Counted from the first letter of the stretch, positions 1 to 10,813 are shown. The stretch is 64,000 bases of DNA from Prionace glauca (GCA_037974335.1 CM075760.1:59402515-59466514), one strand, 5' to 3'. Notes: generated by a model not told the origin, from the sequence alone. Made by a program: numbers and translations.

Positions 1-1055
1 GGGCTGAAAAATGTCTCCAAACGTACAAGACAAGATCTCTGCTGATTTTCACAAAAGGTACAAAACAGTCCCTTGAAATATCACGGAGATGTTTTCTCTG
101 ATACGGCATTTCTGAGCTACACAGCCAGTAGAGAAGTAACAGATTCAGGACGAAAATCCCACACTGGAAGTTCCAAACAGCGCTCGCATTGCTAAACAAA
201 ATCAAAAGTTCCGCCTCGTAAGTCTGAGTCACCGGCAGCCTCAAAACTAAAACAACGTCAAGAACATTTGCGGAATGGTATTAATTAACTCCAGAGTACA
301 GTTTTATGAGAGCAACTTTCATAAATCTATTTCATTACTTCATTGTACTTTTTTCCTTTCAATGTGTTTACCGTGACTCTAACATTAAACAACCCTCTCT
401 CCATATCCCTTTCCAGTTTTCTGGAGCCTTTGACCGCGGCCTGCTCACACAGTTTAATTAAACAAAATGTGTTGCCGAATCAGAGAACATTTATACACAT
501 TGAAAAGATTTCGCAAAGTGGTGACTGTGATCTTTAAACCAACCCCAAGTAGATTTTGTGCCCACTGAGCTTCAGAATGTTTACAAAAGGTTGACGCGGC
601 TCCTGTCAGAAATAACAATTTTTCTTATTGTAATCTGCAGACCAGGATTATATTCCCCGACCACCTCTTCCTCCTCCCCCAGCCTCTAAAAGTGTCGCCA
701 TACCCCTGTGAAGACACTGACTGTAGCGGGGCTCAGACCCTTTTCTTCCGAGTCAGCCCGAGATTACCCCCTACTGGTCATAAAGAACCAGAGACACAGA
801 CGGAAGTGGGGCGAAAACATCCTGAGGGCAGAGAACAGATTACTAAAGGCAGGGATTAGAACGGGTATCTTCAAATATGACTCTGAGCTGATTTGTTTGT
901 CGGATTGAAATTGGCAGTTTGTTTGTGTAGCTGCCCCTGGGAACAGTTTCATTCGAAGTTGGTTTGGTTTCCTTTCTCTGTGCATTGTGGCTACACCGAC
1001 CGCGATTTTACACAAGCGACAACAGATAGCAGCTGCATTCTGCAGTAAAAAGGAC

Positions 1056-1094
1056 AATTTTTGTACAGGGCTGAGCTTGTTTTCTGTCACTGTG
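1056..1094 (-). promoter_or_regulatory. 23-type recombination signal of the TRV at 1,095-1,558
   Basis: Read on the minus strand, CACAGTG (1,094-1,088) is followed by a 23 nt spacer and the nonamer ACAAAAATT (1,064-1,056). The heptamer is canonical and the nonamer has two changes from ACAAAAACC. The signal directly abuts the V coding end. Confidence 0.92.
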
Positions 1095-1558
1095 AGTCTG
1101 AAAGCGCAGTAATACACGACGGCGTCAGCCAGCTTCAGGTCCCGGACAGTTAAACTGGTGAATTTATTCTCAGTTTGGAGCTCAGCAGAGAAACGGCTTT
1201 TGGCAAAATCGGCTTTATCTTCACTGCCTCCCGAGTATTTCCACAATATAAACTCAGGCTGTGAGTCTGGGTGCTGCCGGTACCAGTATAGATAGTAGCC
1301 GCTCTGTTTAGTATCATATTTACAATTTAAAGTCACCGCTTCTCCTTCTGTCCCATCATCTGAGGAAGGCGACTGAGTGACAGAATCTCCATAAATCAGA
1401 TCTGAAAAATAAATATAAAAAGGTGTGACTGGCGAATGGAGAACATTTTGTTTTACACCATGTTTCAAAAATGTAAAAAAACAAAGTTGAAATGTGTTTG
1501 GTCCACATTTACCTGTCAGAAATATTGCCCACACAACCTAGATGCTGAGCAGCCGCAT
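1095..1558 (-). pseudogene. TCR alpha/delta-type V gene with a stop codon in its leader
   Basis: The leader exon is 1,558-1,513 (donor GTAAAT) and the V exon is 1,401-1,095 (acceptor TTTTTCAG), joined in phase 1. The V domain starts DLIYGDSVTQSP and has the first cysteine in TLNCKY, the core LYWYRQHP, the FR3 string RFSAELQ and the end VYYCAFRL, all typical of TRAV/TRDV. The V exon is fully open. Leader codon 7 is TAG, whereas the inverted duplicate at 52,524 has TGG (Trp), so normal translation from this ATG is blocked. An intact V exon and RSS mean it could still rearrange. I call it a pseudogene because of the leader stop. Assignment between alpha and delta is not possible because the V pools are shared and no C gene is in view. 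Confidence 0.88.
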
Positions 1559-1744
1559 TGTCTCTGTCTGCTCTGTAGAAGAGGAGTTGGGGATTTTGAA
1601 GACATGTTCTAAACCCCGCCCTCAGTAATCTGCTCTGAGTCTCAGGATGTTTTCACTTCACTTCCTGATGTTCCCAGTGACATTGAGAATAGGCAGGCTG
1701 GTGAGCTGGCTGTCAATGATTGGAAACACTCAGAGCCGGGGAAC

Positions 1745-1965
1745 AGGGTTCCAAATGTACCCTGTGTAACCCTGTCAGAATTTGATAAGTTTCTGTGAGA
1801 TCCCCTCTCACTCCTTGAAACTTCAGTGAATATAACCCTAATGGATTTATTCTGTCCTCAAATGACAGACCTGCCATCCCAGGAATCAACAGCGTAAACC
1901 TTCGCCGTAACCCCTCCATAGCAAGAATATCATTCCTCAAATAGTAACACCCTGATTTCAATCAG
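1745..1965 (-). repeat. CR1-like LINE fragment (end of ORF2)
   Basis: The minus strand encodes a degraded version of the CR1 C-terminal block, with RRRFTLLIPGMAGLSFEDR and GLYSLKFQGVRGDLTETY recognisable. The fragment is truncated on both sides and abuts the end of block A. Confidence 0.8.
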
Positions 1966-2290
1966 TCATTATTTCTGCTCCACGGACTTTAAAATGGGAC
2001 AATTCTGAAGCTGCATTTGATAATAGATCATTTTTAAAGTGCGTCGGCTGACGGATGGGCAGCTCAGATTTTTCTAGGTACAGATTAAGGAAGTTAGTCA
2101 CCCGCGGTAATCTGCAGATTTGTGCGGATGGGATTGGGGAAGGATTGGGTTTGAATCGGGAATAATACGACGGCAAATGTGACATTTCACATCACTGATA
2201 ATGGCTGTACTGTCCCCTTCATTTTCTGTGCATTTTCATATGTCAAATTCATTTTTCCTGATCCTGAAGCCTCGATTACCGACCTGCAGC

Positions 2291-2329
2291 AGTTTTGGCA
2301 TGAGGCCCGCGGGAGCCTCATTCGCTATG
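2291..2329 (-). promoter_or_regulatory. Degenerate 23-type recombination signal of a TRV pseudogene
   Basis: On the minus strand the heptamer-like CATAGCG (2,329-2,323) is followed by exactly 23 nt and GCCAAAACT (2,299-2,291). Two heptamer changes from CACAGTG, both within the signal core, probably make it weak. The exact spacing after a V-like end supports the call. Confidence 0.7.
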
Positions 2330-2990
2330 GGTCTGGGTGCACAGTCATACACGGTGCTGTTTATCATCTTCAAATCTTTCATGGACAAGCGAGAAGTGCT
2401 TTGTGTCTGGTTAAGATTCCCGCTGAAGTGTCCAAAGCCGGGATCCATAGCGGCAAACCTTTTGACCAGATGCTGAGGAGTTTGATGTGGATACCGCTGA
2501 TAGGGCGGCACGGTAGCACAGTGGTTAGCACTGCTGCTTCACAGCTCCAGGGTCCTGGATTCAGTTCCTGGCTCCGACTGCTGGCTCGGCTCGCTGTCTG
2601 TGCGGAGTTTGCACATTCTCCTCGTTTCTGCGTGGGGTTCGTCCGGGTGCTCCGCTTTCCTCCCACAGTTCAACGATGTGCAGGTTAGGTTGATTGGGCA
2701 TGCTGAATTTCCCCTTAGTGTCCAGGGATGTATAAATTAGAAGGATTAATGGGTATAATATGCAGGGATAAGGGGGTAGGGCTTGGGTGGCATTGTGTTC
2801 CGTGCAGATCGAAGGGCCTCTTTCTACACTGTAGGGTTCTATGATATCAGAACAGGCCGTATTGTACAGCTGAACTCGGCACAAAGTAACTGCAGGGTAT
2901 TGCTGAATTTTCACCCTCCGATCCTGAGTGAGACATTGAGTCGGCATTTCTCATCTCTGAAAATAAACAGCTGTCGTAGTGGGTTAGGAG
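2330..2990 (-). pseudogene. TRV pseudogene split by a SINE insertion
   Basis: Two halves of a V exon flank a SINE. The upstream half (about 2,990-2,848) reads SEGENSAIPCSYF then VQYGLF followed by TGA where the core Trp of the W-Y-R/H-Q motif is expected. The downstream half (about 2,490-2,330) reads like FR3, with FSGNLNQTQSTSRLSMKDLK and then STVYDCA in place of the usual D-S-A-V-Y-Y-C-A. The RSS at 2,291-2,329 is degenerate but correctly spaced. The SINE lies between FR2 and FR3. No leader was recognised. The FR3 wording differs from the neighbouring TRVs, so this was a separate V subgroup. The gene is dead because of the stop, the insertion and the weak RSS. Confidence 0.72.
2503..2847 (+). 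mobile_element. tRNA-derived SINE inside a TRV pseudogene
   Basis: The element begins GGGCGGCACGGTAGCACAG, a tRNA-like head with A- and B-box-like words. Its body contains GGAGTTTGCAC and CCTCCCACAG, and it ends with CACTGTAGGGTTCTATGA. The same layout recurs at least eight times in this window. I think it belongs to the elasmobranch tRNA-SINE family (HE1-type), though the family name is tentative. Confidence 0.88.
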
Positions 2991-4395
2991 TCAGAGGAAG
3001 ACAATAGTCACACAGATTTGAGCAAAGGAAATTACACAAGGTTTTCAATATACTTTTCAATCTGTGATCAAAATCAGTGACTTGTGATCAGTGCAATAAA
3101 CAGAATGAGGAACATTTTCACCCCCCGCGTTCCAGTCTGAGCTCCAGAAATAGAAACGATGATCTCTGTACCAGACCTGGAATGTGACAAATTGAAAGAA
3201 TCAGCAAGGTGTAATGCGACTGGCTGGGATTTATTTCCCCCGCCCATTTTTATACCTGCAAATAGTCGCTCTCTGAAGAAGGCCACTCTGGTGTTTGATA
3301 AGCGATCAGAGAGCGCCCTCCCGTGGACAGTACAACCGCATTTGAACTGCTGGAGAGCCAAGAGCCCAGACATTTCCACGCTGAGAAATATAAGGACCCA
3401 GAAATATCCAGTACAGCTACAATACGGACACAAGGAACAATGATCTCCACATCCACACCGTTAATACCCCTTAGCGTTTTAAAGGTTTCAATTATGTTAG
3501 CTCTGAATTTTTGAAACTCAAATGGATATAAACCAAAAATCACGATTCTTTCCGCTGATGCAGATAGACGTACCCAGTAGCAACCCTACTCCTAATGTTC
3601 TCTAACGCGTTACGATCTTTCTTTACATAAGGAGTTAAGTATTGTGCACAATACCCCAGGGGTGGTCTCACCAATGCCCTGTACAATGAAATCACACTCT
3701 TTATATTGTACAATAGACTACTTCGCAGTAAATGATAACATTTTCTGATGTTTGTAATTAATTACAGTACCTGTACATTAGTTCCTTTCGACATATTGCC
3801 CTAGGACAGCTCAATCCTTCTGTACCTCAGAATGTTGTGATCATTTAGATATTATAATCTATTTATTTCCCTTTATCGTCTCCTTACATCCACTTCATCA
3901 CTTATTTTCCTACCTATCTTTGAGTTGTCAGCAAATTTAGCATCTCTATCTGATTTGTAAGATATTACAATGTATTTTAACAATTAATCCAGTTCTCCTG
4001 GATTACTATTCTGGGCACATCGTGAGTAATCCAGGAATTAATCCAGTTTGCCTAGATTTCTGTTCTGTAATATTTCACTTTATAATCCAACAATTAAAGC
4101 AATTTCCTCCTACAGTACTGCTCTGTATCATTTCTCTGTGTAATCCAGCAACTCATCCTGTTCTCTTGGATTATGTCTCTCTAACATTTCCATGTGTTTT
4201 GGGACCCGTTCCTGATACAGCAAACACAAAAACGCGGCGAGGGAGCTCCCTCTGGTGGTGATGTAAGGTAAATGGCCTCTTCTTCGGAGATCAGTGAATT
4301 CTCAGATTACTGAAGGATCTCGTTACAGGATTATGTTGCTGTACTTCTTTCTGTTCCTTATTCTTACTGTAAAATATTATATTACAATACAATAT
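2991..4395. other. Intergenic stretch with a degraded CR1 and a diverged tandem repeat
   Basis: Nothing was recognised between 2,991 and 3,440. A very degraded minus-strand CR1 fragment runs from about 3,440 to 3,940. From about 3,975 to 4,200 the words AATCCAG and TGGATTA recur roughly every 55 bp with intervening TTTC-rich sequence, which suggests an old short tandem repeat. No gene is supported. Confidence 0.6.
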
Positions 4396-4535
4396 GACAG
4401 TCGTATTAGTATCGTGCATGGGTCCACCTGAATTAAGTATATTATAATTATAAGATATTACAATATAATATAATATCTTATAATTATAATATACTTAATT
4501 CAGGTGGACCCATGCACGATACTAATACGACCGTC
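4396..4535. repeat. Long perfect inverted repeat (60 bp arms, 10 bp loop)
   Basis: Bases 4,401-4,460 are the exact reverse complement of 4,471-4,530, with loop CAATATAATA. The pairing continues outward for about six more positions with one mismatch (near 4,399/4,532). The inner half of each arm is AT-only and the outer half is mixed. No terminal repeats or target duplications were recognised, so it is not clearly a transposon. Confidence 0.97.
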
Positions 4536-4591
4536 AGTTTGAATTCTCCTCAATTAATTGTTATACTTGTTTTGAATGTCCCAGGGCTTTT

Positions 4592-4895
4592 GGGGCGGTA
4601 CGGTGGTTAGCACTGCTGCTTCACAGCTCTCGGGTCCTGAGTTCGATTCCTGGCTTGGGTCACTGTCTGTGTGGAGTTTGCACTGTGCCTGCGTGGGTTT
4701 CCTCCCACAGTCCAAAGTTGTGCGGGTTAGGTTGATTAGCCATACTAAGAAATTGCCCCTTCGTGTCCAGGGATGTGTCGGTTAGAGGGAGTAGTGGGTA
4801 TAATATGGAGGGATAAGGGTGTAGGGCTTGAGTGGGATTGTGTTCGGTGCAGATTCAAAGGGCTTCTTTCTGCACTGTAGGGTTCTATGTTCTGT
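4592..4895 (+). mobile_element. tRNA-derived SINE
   Basis: This is the same family as 2,503-2,847. It begins GGGGCGGTACGGTGG and ends GCACTGTAGGGTTCTATG. It lies about 630 bp upstream of the plus-strand TRV leader at 5,525. The interval 4,900-5,524 has no recognised feature apart from a purine-rich stretch near 5,160-5,310. Confidence 0.88.
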
Positions 4896-5524
4896 GAAAC
4901 GAGATTTGTGTAACAAAATTTGAAACCACAGCAATAGTGATAAGATTCGAATTCTTAATAAAGCTGTCTGCACACATCGAAGGGATGTAAATTTCACTTC
5001 TAACACACATTTATCTGACAGATTGCCGGATTTCAGTGCACGTGCTTCAATTTTTCTCAGACTTGTCGTTATGATATTTTGTCTAACTGTCAGCTGCCCC
5101 CTAATAGGACTTGGAGAATTTATTGAAATGGGAGACTGTGAGAAATTCTACAGTCTCCCTGGAAAGCGGTTGGAGGAGAGAGAGGATCTGAGACACAGAG
5201 AGAGGGGACAGACACTAGAGGACAAAATATTGAGAGTGCAGGAAGAACATTGAGCCGAACAGAGAACCGGAGGCACAGAGGAAGATAGCCAGGAGCAAAC
5301 AGAGAAACAGTCACATAAAGTCATTGGGCTACAACCAATGTTGTTCAGTGGCCAGTGATTGACAACACTGCGCAACAAGCCAATCCTGTCTTTGGGTAAC
5401 GCCTCTTAAACTTCCAATAAATGAGGACTTGCTCATGATATAAAATTACTTCTTCACATCAGAGCACAAGAGTTGAAATCATTTTACAGTTCTGCTGATT
5501 TTGTGGAATACGTAAGCAGGAAGC

Positions 5525-5949
5525 ATGTTCTCCCAATGTTCTTTACTAATACTGTTGGTTTTGATGTCCGGTGAGTTTGTGTTTAAATAGTCACTGCTTG
5601 TTCCCAGCGTTCTCCACCGGATATTTAATAGATTTTGCAACTTGTTGCAGGAACCAGTGGCAAAGATGAAGTGTCCCAAGATCCCCTTGAATTAACGGTT
5701 CAGGATCGACAGACCATAACTCTGAACTGCAGTTACTTGATAGCTGGTGCTGTGACTCCCTTCTGGTACATTCAGTCTCCCGGGGAAGCTCCGAAACATT
5801 TATTGACGGTATATGGCACAGGTGGCACGCCTGAAAATTCTCAGGATAGATTCTCTGCTGTTTTGCACAAAGGAAAGAAAACGGTCCTTTTAAATATCGC
5901 CGGAACGCTTCTGTCTGACAGCGCCGTGTATTTCTGTGCCATTGGAGCC
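5525..5949 (+). CDS. TCR alpha/delta-type V gene, apparently functional
   Basis: The leader exon is 5,525-5,570 (MFSQCSLLILLVLMS, donor GTGAGT). The V exon is 5,651-5,949 after the acceptor TTGTTGCAG, joined in phase 1. The domain begins GTSGKDEVSQDPLELTV and has TLNCSY (first Cys), FWYIQSPGEAP in place of the usual W-Y-R-Q-Y/H-P, RFSAVLHKGKKT in FR3 and SAVYFCAIGA at the end. All of it is open. Position +2 after Trp is Ile rather than Arg, so the FR2 core is atypical, and the C'' region is short. It is transcribed on the plus strand, opposite to the neighbouring TRVs at 1.1 and 8.7 kb, so it would need a different mode (inversion or deletion) to reach the same J set. The receptor would act at the T-cell surface as part of the antigen-binding face. 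Confidence 0.9.
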
Positions 5950-5989
5950 CACAGTGGTGCAGAGATATCGCGAACCCCGGACAAAAACC
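5950..5989 (+). promoter_or_regulatory. Recombination signal with a 24 nt spacer
   Basis: CACAGTG (5,950-5,956) and the ideal nonamer ACAAAAACC (5,981-5,989) are separated by 24 nt. If the nonamer is read one base earlier (GACAAAAAC) the spacer is 23. Both elements are canonical, so it should act as a 23-type signal. Confidence 0.92.
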
Positions 5990-7380
5990 CCAGACTGGGA
6001 GTTCCAGTTAGTGATCAGCAGAGGGCGCGCTCGCACAGATAAACACAAGCAATTATTTAGCCTGTGAGAGTTCAGGGTCGCCACTAAAACAACACAACAC
6101 AACATTCAATATGAACAAGTGAGCAGCAACAGAGAAATTGTTTTAGGTACGTTATAACTTTCATTTATACTGCCAAGTAATTTCGCAAATCAATTTATTA
6201 TGCCCTCACTCATAATCTTTTCCTGTCTATCTGAATTAATGAGCAACACATTCTCATTCTCTATTCTGTGTGTCCCATTTATCACAGCCGGTGCATGGTG
6301 TCTATATGATTAGAACGTACTGAGGATCGGAGTGACATAGTTCACCATGATCCTTCCTCAGTCTGCAACTCTGCAGTGAGAGAAATCCTGTGTCAGAGAT
6401 AGAAATACAGATGCCCGTCCCACTGCACTGCTGATCCAACCAATGAGAGGAATGGAGTAGCGGCAGCGATCTATCCAATCACACAATCCGGTCAGGGTGA
6501 AAGTCGCAGACAGAAGTTGTGGGAGGAGATACGGCGATTCAATATTGAACAAAGTGTGCGGTGACTCTCAGCTGCACTCGGAGCTGGTGGAGTGGAAATA
6601 GCGACGGTTGAATCTACAAAGGTGTCTAACCATCCCGCACCTGTTCATTGTTCGGGTGTCTAACAATAAATAGAGCGGCTGGGACACGAAGCAATGAGAA
6701 TCATCGAACCTTGGAGCGTTGAATGAGGCCATTCATCCTATCTGTGCCTATTTGAAAGAGTTCGCCAAGTCATCTTTCATCCCCTTATTTTACGCACAGA
6801 CAGGATTCTTTGAACAACTGACAGTGCAGAAGGGAATAAGATTATCCTATGTTTTTCCTTTTCTTAAACTAGCATACTTGGATTATCGAATGAGATATTG
6901 ATTAAAACAGTTTTGCGTGATTTATTGCATCATTTAAAAAAAAATCTGAGCAGTGCAATTAAGAAACTCGTTTCATTATTTGATAAAAGAAAGCAATTTC
7001 AGTTTCATAAGTCATCTGACCATTGAATGCTGTAATCCGTGGAACTATTCCAGTTTACTTTCTCCAATATCTGGATAGTCTCACTAAATGGTGATATTAT
7101 GGTTTCTCAATAGTGATAAACATTGCCTGAACATCAACGTTCAGTCAGTTTATCACAATATACTTCAGTCTCACCAATTTCAATTTATACCTCTTTGAAA
7201 AAGATACTTGATGCTCGTGTTTTGGTATGTAAATTAACAAACCCGAAAACCTCTCAGGATCCCCATTCTAAAAAAGGATTGAGCAAAATCCGCCAGGAGA
7301 GGACTCCAAATCCAAGCCTGCTAATTGGAAAATTTCCTGGGTCCAACCGCTAAGCTAATAGGAACGGTTTCCTGAGTGAG
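5990..7380. other. Intergenic, with part of a local inverted duplication
   Basis: About 6,340-6,600 matches 10,240-10,510 in inverted orientation (shared words include CATGGTGAAC and CAGCAGCGCAGTGG against their complements). The remainder to 7,380 is AT-rich and holds no gene I can recognise. Confidence 0.6.
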
Positions 7381-7830
7381 GTCATAAAAACATAAATAGG
7401 AGCAGGAATAGGCTATCTAGCCCTTCTAGCCTGCCCCGCCATTCAATAAGATCATGGCAGATCTGAAGTGGATCAATTCCAGTTACCCGTCTGCTCCCCA
7501 TAACCCTTAATTCCCTTATCGATCAGAAATCTATCTACCCGTGACTTGAACATATTCAACGAGGTAGCCTCCACCATTTCAATGGGCGGCGAATTCCAGA
7601 GATTCACCACCCTCTGAGTGAAGTTCCTCCTCAACTCTGTTCTAAACTGTCCCCCTCCCTTATTTTGAGGCTGTGCCCTCTAGTTCTGGTTTCCTTTCTA
7701 AGTAGAAAGAATCTACCTCTACCCTGTCTAGTCCCTTCATTATCTTGTAAGTCTCTTTAAGATCCCCTTTCAGCCTTCCAAACTCCAACGGGTACAGGCC
7801 CAGTCTATTCAATCTCTCCTCATAAGCTAC
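7381..7830 (-). repeat. CR1-like LINE 3' end
   Basis: On the minus strand this is the C-terminal ORF2 coding part (complements of the TTCACCACCCTCTGAGTGAAG region) followed by the 3' tail with GGCGGGGCAGGC and CTCCTATTTATG. It is severely 5'-truncated. Confidence 0.85.
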
Positions 7831-8084
7831 ATAAGGTCACAATGGCCCTGCCTCCTGCAGTGTGTGGGTGGAGCAATGTGCTGAACAGAGTCCGCTTTCC
7901 CTCTCTACTTCTCAATCTCTGACTCATTCCATTCCCATTCACTGAGAGAGATTCAGCCAGACATGTTCCTGATCATACTGGTGGTGCTGTGGGACAATAC
8001 GTGATGAAGTATGTTCGTTCAAACAGTTTAGCAGATTGTTGAAATAGTGTATTATGATTTTTGCCTTCTGTAAGCACCTGCATG

Positions 8085-8580
8085 GTTACTTCAGTGACTG
8101 GTGCACAAGGACACCCAGATCCCATTGCATACTCCCCTCTCCCAATTTACTGCAATTCAGGTAGTAATCTGCCTTCCTGTTTTTGTTTCCAAAGTGAATA
8201 ACCTCAGACTTATCCAAATTATACTGATATGCAATTGATTAGCCCACTCACCCAACCTGTCCAGATCATTCTGAAGGATTTCTGCATCCTTCAGAACATC
8301 AAAGCCTGAACATCAAAGAACATTATAATTCAGTCTGCCAATTTAAATTTAGATCTGTCTGAAGAAAATACTTGATATTCGTCTTTTCGTATATAAATTA
8401 ACAAACTCGAAAGCTGCATCCTCGTCGCAGTTCACCCTCCCACCCAACTTGGTATCATCTATAAACTTTGAGATGTTACATTTTGTTTCCTCATCCAAAT
8501 CGTTACTATATATATATATGTATAGTGAATAGTTGGGGTCCCAGCACCAAACCTTGTGGCACCCCACTAGTTACTGCCTG
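8085..8580 (-). repeat. CR1-like LINE fragment (reverse-transcriptase middle)
   Basis: The minus strand reads NDLDEETKCNISKFIDDTKL. The DDTK motif corresponds to the catalytic aspartates of the FADD box in related copies. A TATATA run interrupts the element near 8,507. It lies directly beside the RSS side of the TRV at 8,691. Confidence 0.8.
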
Positions 8581-8651
8581 CAATTTGAAAATCAATGATC
8601 CCTGATCACAATATTTGTCGAATGCACTGTTACGTTGAGTAAGGCTCTGAG

Positions 8652-8690
8652 AGTTTTTGTACAGGTTCAGCCCAGTTCTGAGTCTCTGTG
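8652..8690 (-). promoter_or_regulatory. 23-type recombination signal of the TRV at 8,691-9,613
   Basis: Minus strand: heptamer CACAGAG (8,690-8,684; one change), 23 nt spacer, nonamer ACAAAAACT (8,660-8,652). Confidence 0.92.
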
Positions 8691-9613
8691 GGTCTCAGTG
8701 CGCAGTAATACACCCCGGAGTCTGTCAGCTCTGTTTTAGACATTTTCAGCTGGACGGTTCGAGATTTTTCATTGAGCTCCGCTGACAGTCTATCCCCTGG
8801 GAATCTCTCCTTGTTCTCGGTGTATTTACTTCTACTCAGCAGATATTCCATGAATCCACTGGGATACTGACGGTACCAGAACAGGTAATGATTGTCAATG
8901 CTTGTAGTGGTATAATTACAGAATAACTGAACATCATCTCCTTCACTCACTGTGACTACAGCCGGTATCTGTGAAGCAGAGTCTCCTCCACATTGTCCTG
9001 CAAGAGCCAAGAATGATGCGAAATTAAACGATGTCAGTTCACTTTGTTTAACGGTCGGATTCGGCCCGTCACCCTGGCCAATAATTTGAAAAATGAATCA
9101 CAGGATTTAAACATAAATATATTTCCCGCAACACGCAAGTTGTAACAGGAACTTCTTTGTAGCGGTTAAATGAAACTCAGTTAAATGAACATCTTCTAAA
9201 GGGATCAGATCCTCGCCTTCGTTTCACTTTATTTGATGGGGAAATAAAACTGTCAGTGGGTTTAAAGATTTCAGGTTTGACAAAGCTTTTATCCAGATTT
9301 CATTGTGTTTGTCAGAGTCCCACATTGGCTCCGGCAGGGCCACAATCCCACCTTCAGTCTTCACTCTCATTCACCTGAAATATTTTGCTGAGATAAGGTG
9401 GATTCTAATTCATATTAGAATATTTTATTTTATATTTTATTTTCATATATATATATAAAACCAATTTATATATATTTTATCAATTTGTTAATCGAATTGC
9501 TCAACTGAGTGCAGTGAATGCTAACTATGCGAAACACAGGGTTTGTAATTTGTGAACCTACCGGTTAATAGAGCTGCCGCTGTGAGGAACAAGCACAGAG
9601 TCACAGGAGACAT
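8691..9613 (-). CDS. TCR alpha/delta-type V gene, apparently functional
   Basis: The leader exon is 9,613-9,562 (MSPVTLCLFLTAAALLT, donor GTAGGT). The intron is unusually long for a V gene (about 560 bp) and contains a TA-rich run near 9,420-9,480. The V exon is 8,997-8,691 (acceptor CTCTTGCAG, phase 1). The domain begins GQCGGDSASQIPAVVTVSEG and has LFCNYT (first Cys), LFWYRQYPSG (core Trp), DRLSAELNEKSRT in FR3 and SGVYYCALRP at the end. The C-A-L-R-P end is typical of jawed-vertebrate TRAV/TRDV germline segments. There are no internal stops, and the splice sites and RSS are good. The mature N-terminus carries an extra Cys (GQC), which is unusual and could be a splice-proximal residue removed with the leader. 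Confidence 0.92.
9415..9480. repeat. TA-rich tract in the TRV leader intron
   Basis: A run of TATATA and TTTTATTTTAT words lies within the leader intron of the TRV at 8,691-9,613. It is simple sequence that lengthens this intron. Confidence 0.8.
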
Positions 9614-10739
9614 GTTTGCAGAGAAGTCGAGGCGGATGTGAGCAGACAGGGTTAAAGCTGAAATTGTAATTGTGAAGATCTGATAAGAAGTTGAGTTACA
9701 TCCGGGTCCTTGTTGATTGGTTCATTGCTGACAGAGTCATTCATTGACATCCAAGCTTGGAGTTCCATTGTCTTCAAATGACCCAATCAGCGCACGACTT
9801 CGTTGGCTGTCAGCGCCGGGAGATAGAAACTAAGTGGGTGTGTTTACCTCTTGGGGACCAGGATGGGGATAAAATCCAAACTTGTCCATTGAACCGCTTC
9901 AACCTGTGAGGCGGAGAGAGAACAGGAAATTAATCCATTTTATCAAATTGTTAAGTGTTCTCTACGTTTTATTCCTTTATTGGCTTTCTTATCCGCCCTC
10001 CCTCCCCCCAACCCTTTCCCCTTTCCTTACTTTTTCTCCTCCTTGGCTTCCCTTTCTCCCCGTTTTCTCAACTTGACCTTTCTCCCCCATCCCCATCCCC
10101 CACAACTCCCCACCCCTTATCTTGATCTGTCTCAGCTTACGCTCTGATGTCAGCTTCGCTGCCGTTTGGCCCTGTTATGCCCCTCCCTGTCTATTTTTTG
10201 CTCAGTCACTTGAACAGTGAGCAGGTGCCGAATGGTGACAGTTTCCGGAGATTGAAGTCTCGCTGTTTCCGTTCCGGGTGCAGCTGTAGCTTCCGCACAC
10301 TTCACTCAATATTTTGTCTACCGCATGCCCGCCAACGACTTCCGTTTTCTGCTCTCACTCTGAACCTATTGTGTGACAGGACAGATGGCTGCCGCTGCTC
10401 CATTCTTCTCACTGGTTGGATCAGCAGCGCAGTGGAACTGTCTATCTCTGTCTCTGACAGGACTTCCCTCATTGCAAAGTTACAGACTCAGGGAACATCA
10501 TGGTGAACTATCTCACTTCGATCCGATAAGACACATGGATTCATTTTACCTGCACATTCAAGGGAGGAAGGGAATGACCAACAAACTACAGCAATGTTGC
10601 GGGATCAACATAACTAAAGAGGCTGGTACAGAATTGTACACTGTGCTGTCATGCTGCAGTTCTGGAACAAAGATTTGCAGAAATAGAATTGTGGTCATTG
10701 ACATCCTTGTTTAGAATATCTGCACCAGTTGCTGTCTCG

Positions 10740-10760
10740 GTCTCTGTGGCGCAATGGGTC

Positions 10761-10796
<36 letters not shown>

Positions 10797-10813
10797 GAAC
10801 CCACCCAGGGACG
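10740..10813 (+). tRNA. tRNA-Asn (GTT)
   Basis: This is a 74 nt cloverleaf beginning GTCTCTGTGGCGCAATGG and ending CACCCAGGGACG. The anticodon arm has TTCGG / CTGTTAA / CCGAA, giving anticodon GTT. The acceptor stem GTCTCTG pairs fully with CAGGGAC, the T-loop TTCGAAC is intact, and only a few positions differ from the vertebrate consensus. A short T-run follows within about 15 nt. It looks functional and differs from the mutated inverted copy at 58,635-58,708. Confidence 0.93.

Larger units (their letters stand above)
1..1745. repeat. Duplicated block A, left copy (inverted relative to 52,335-54,058)
   Basis: This stretch matches 52,335-54,058 in inverted orientation over its whole length. 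It contains a TRV gene, its leader and about 1 kb of sequence on the RSS side. The first bases of the window pair with about 54,058, so the block may continue beyond the left edge. The match stops near 1,745, where a CR1 fragment begins. The two copies differ by scattered substitutions and small indels. Confidence 0.9.
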
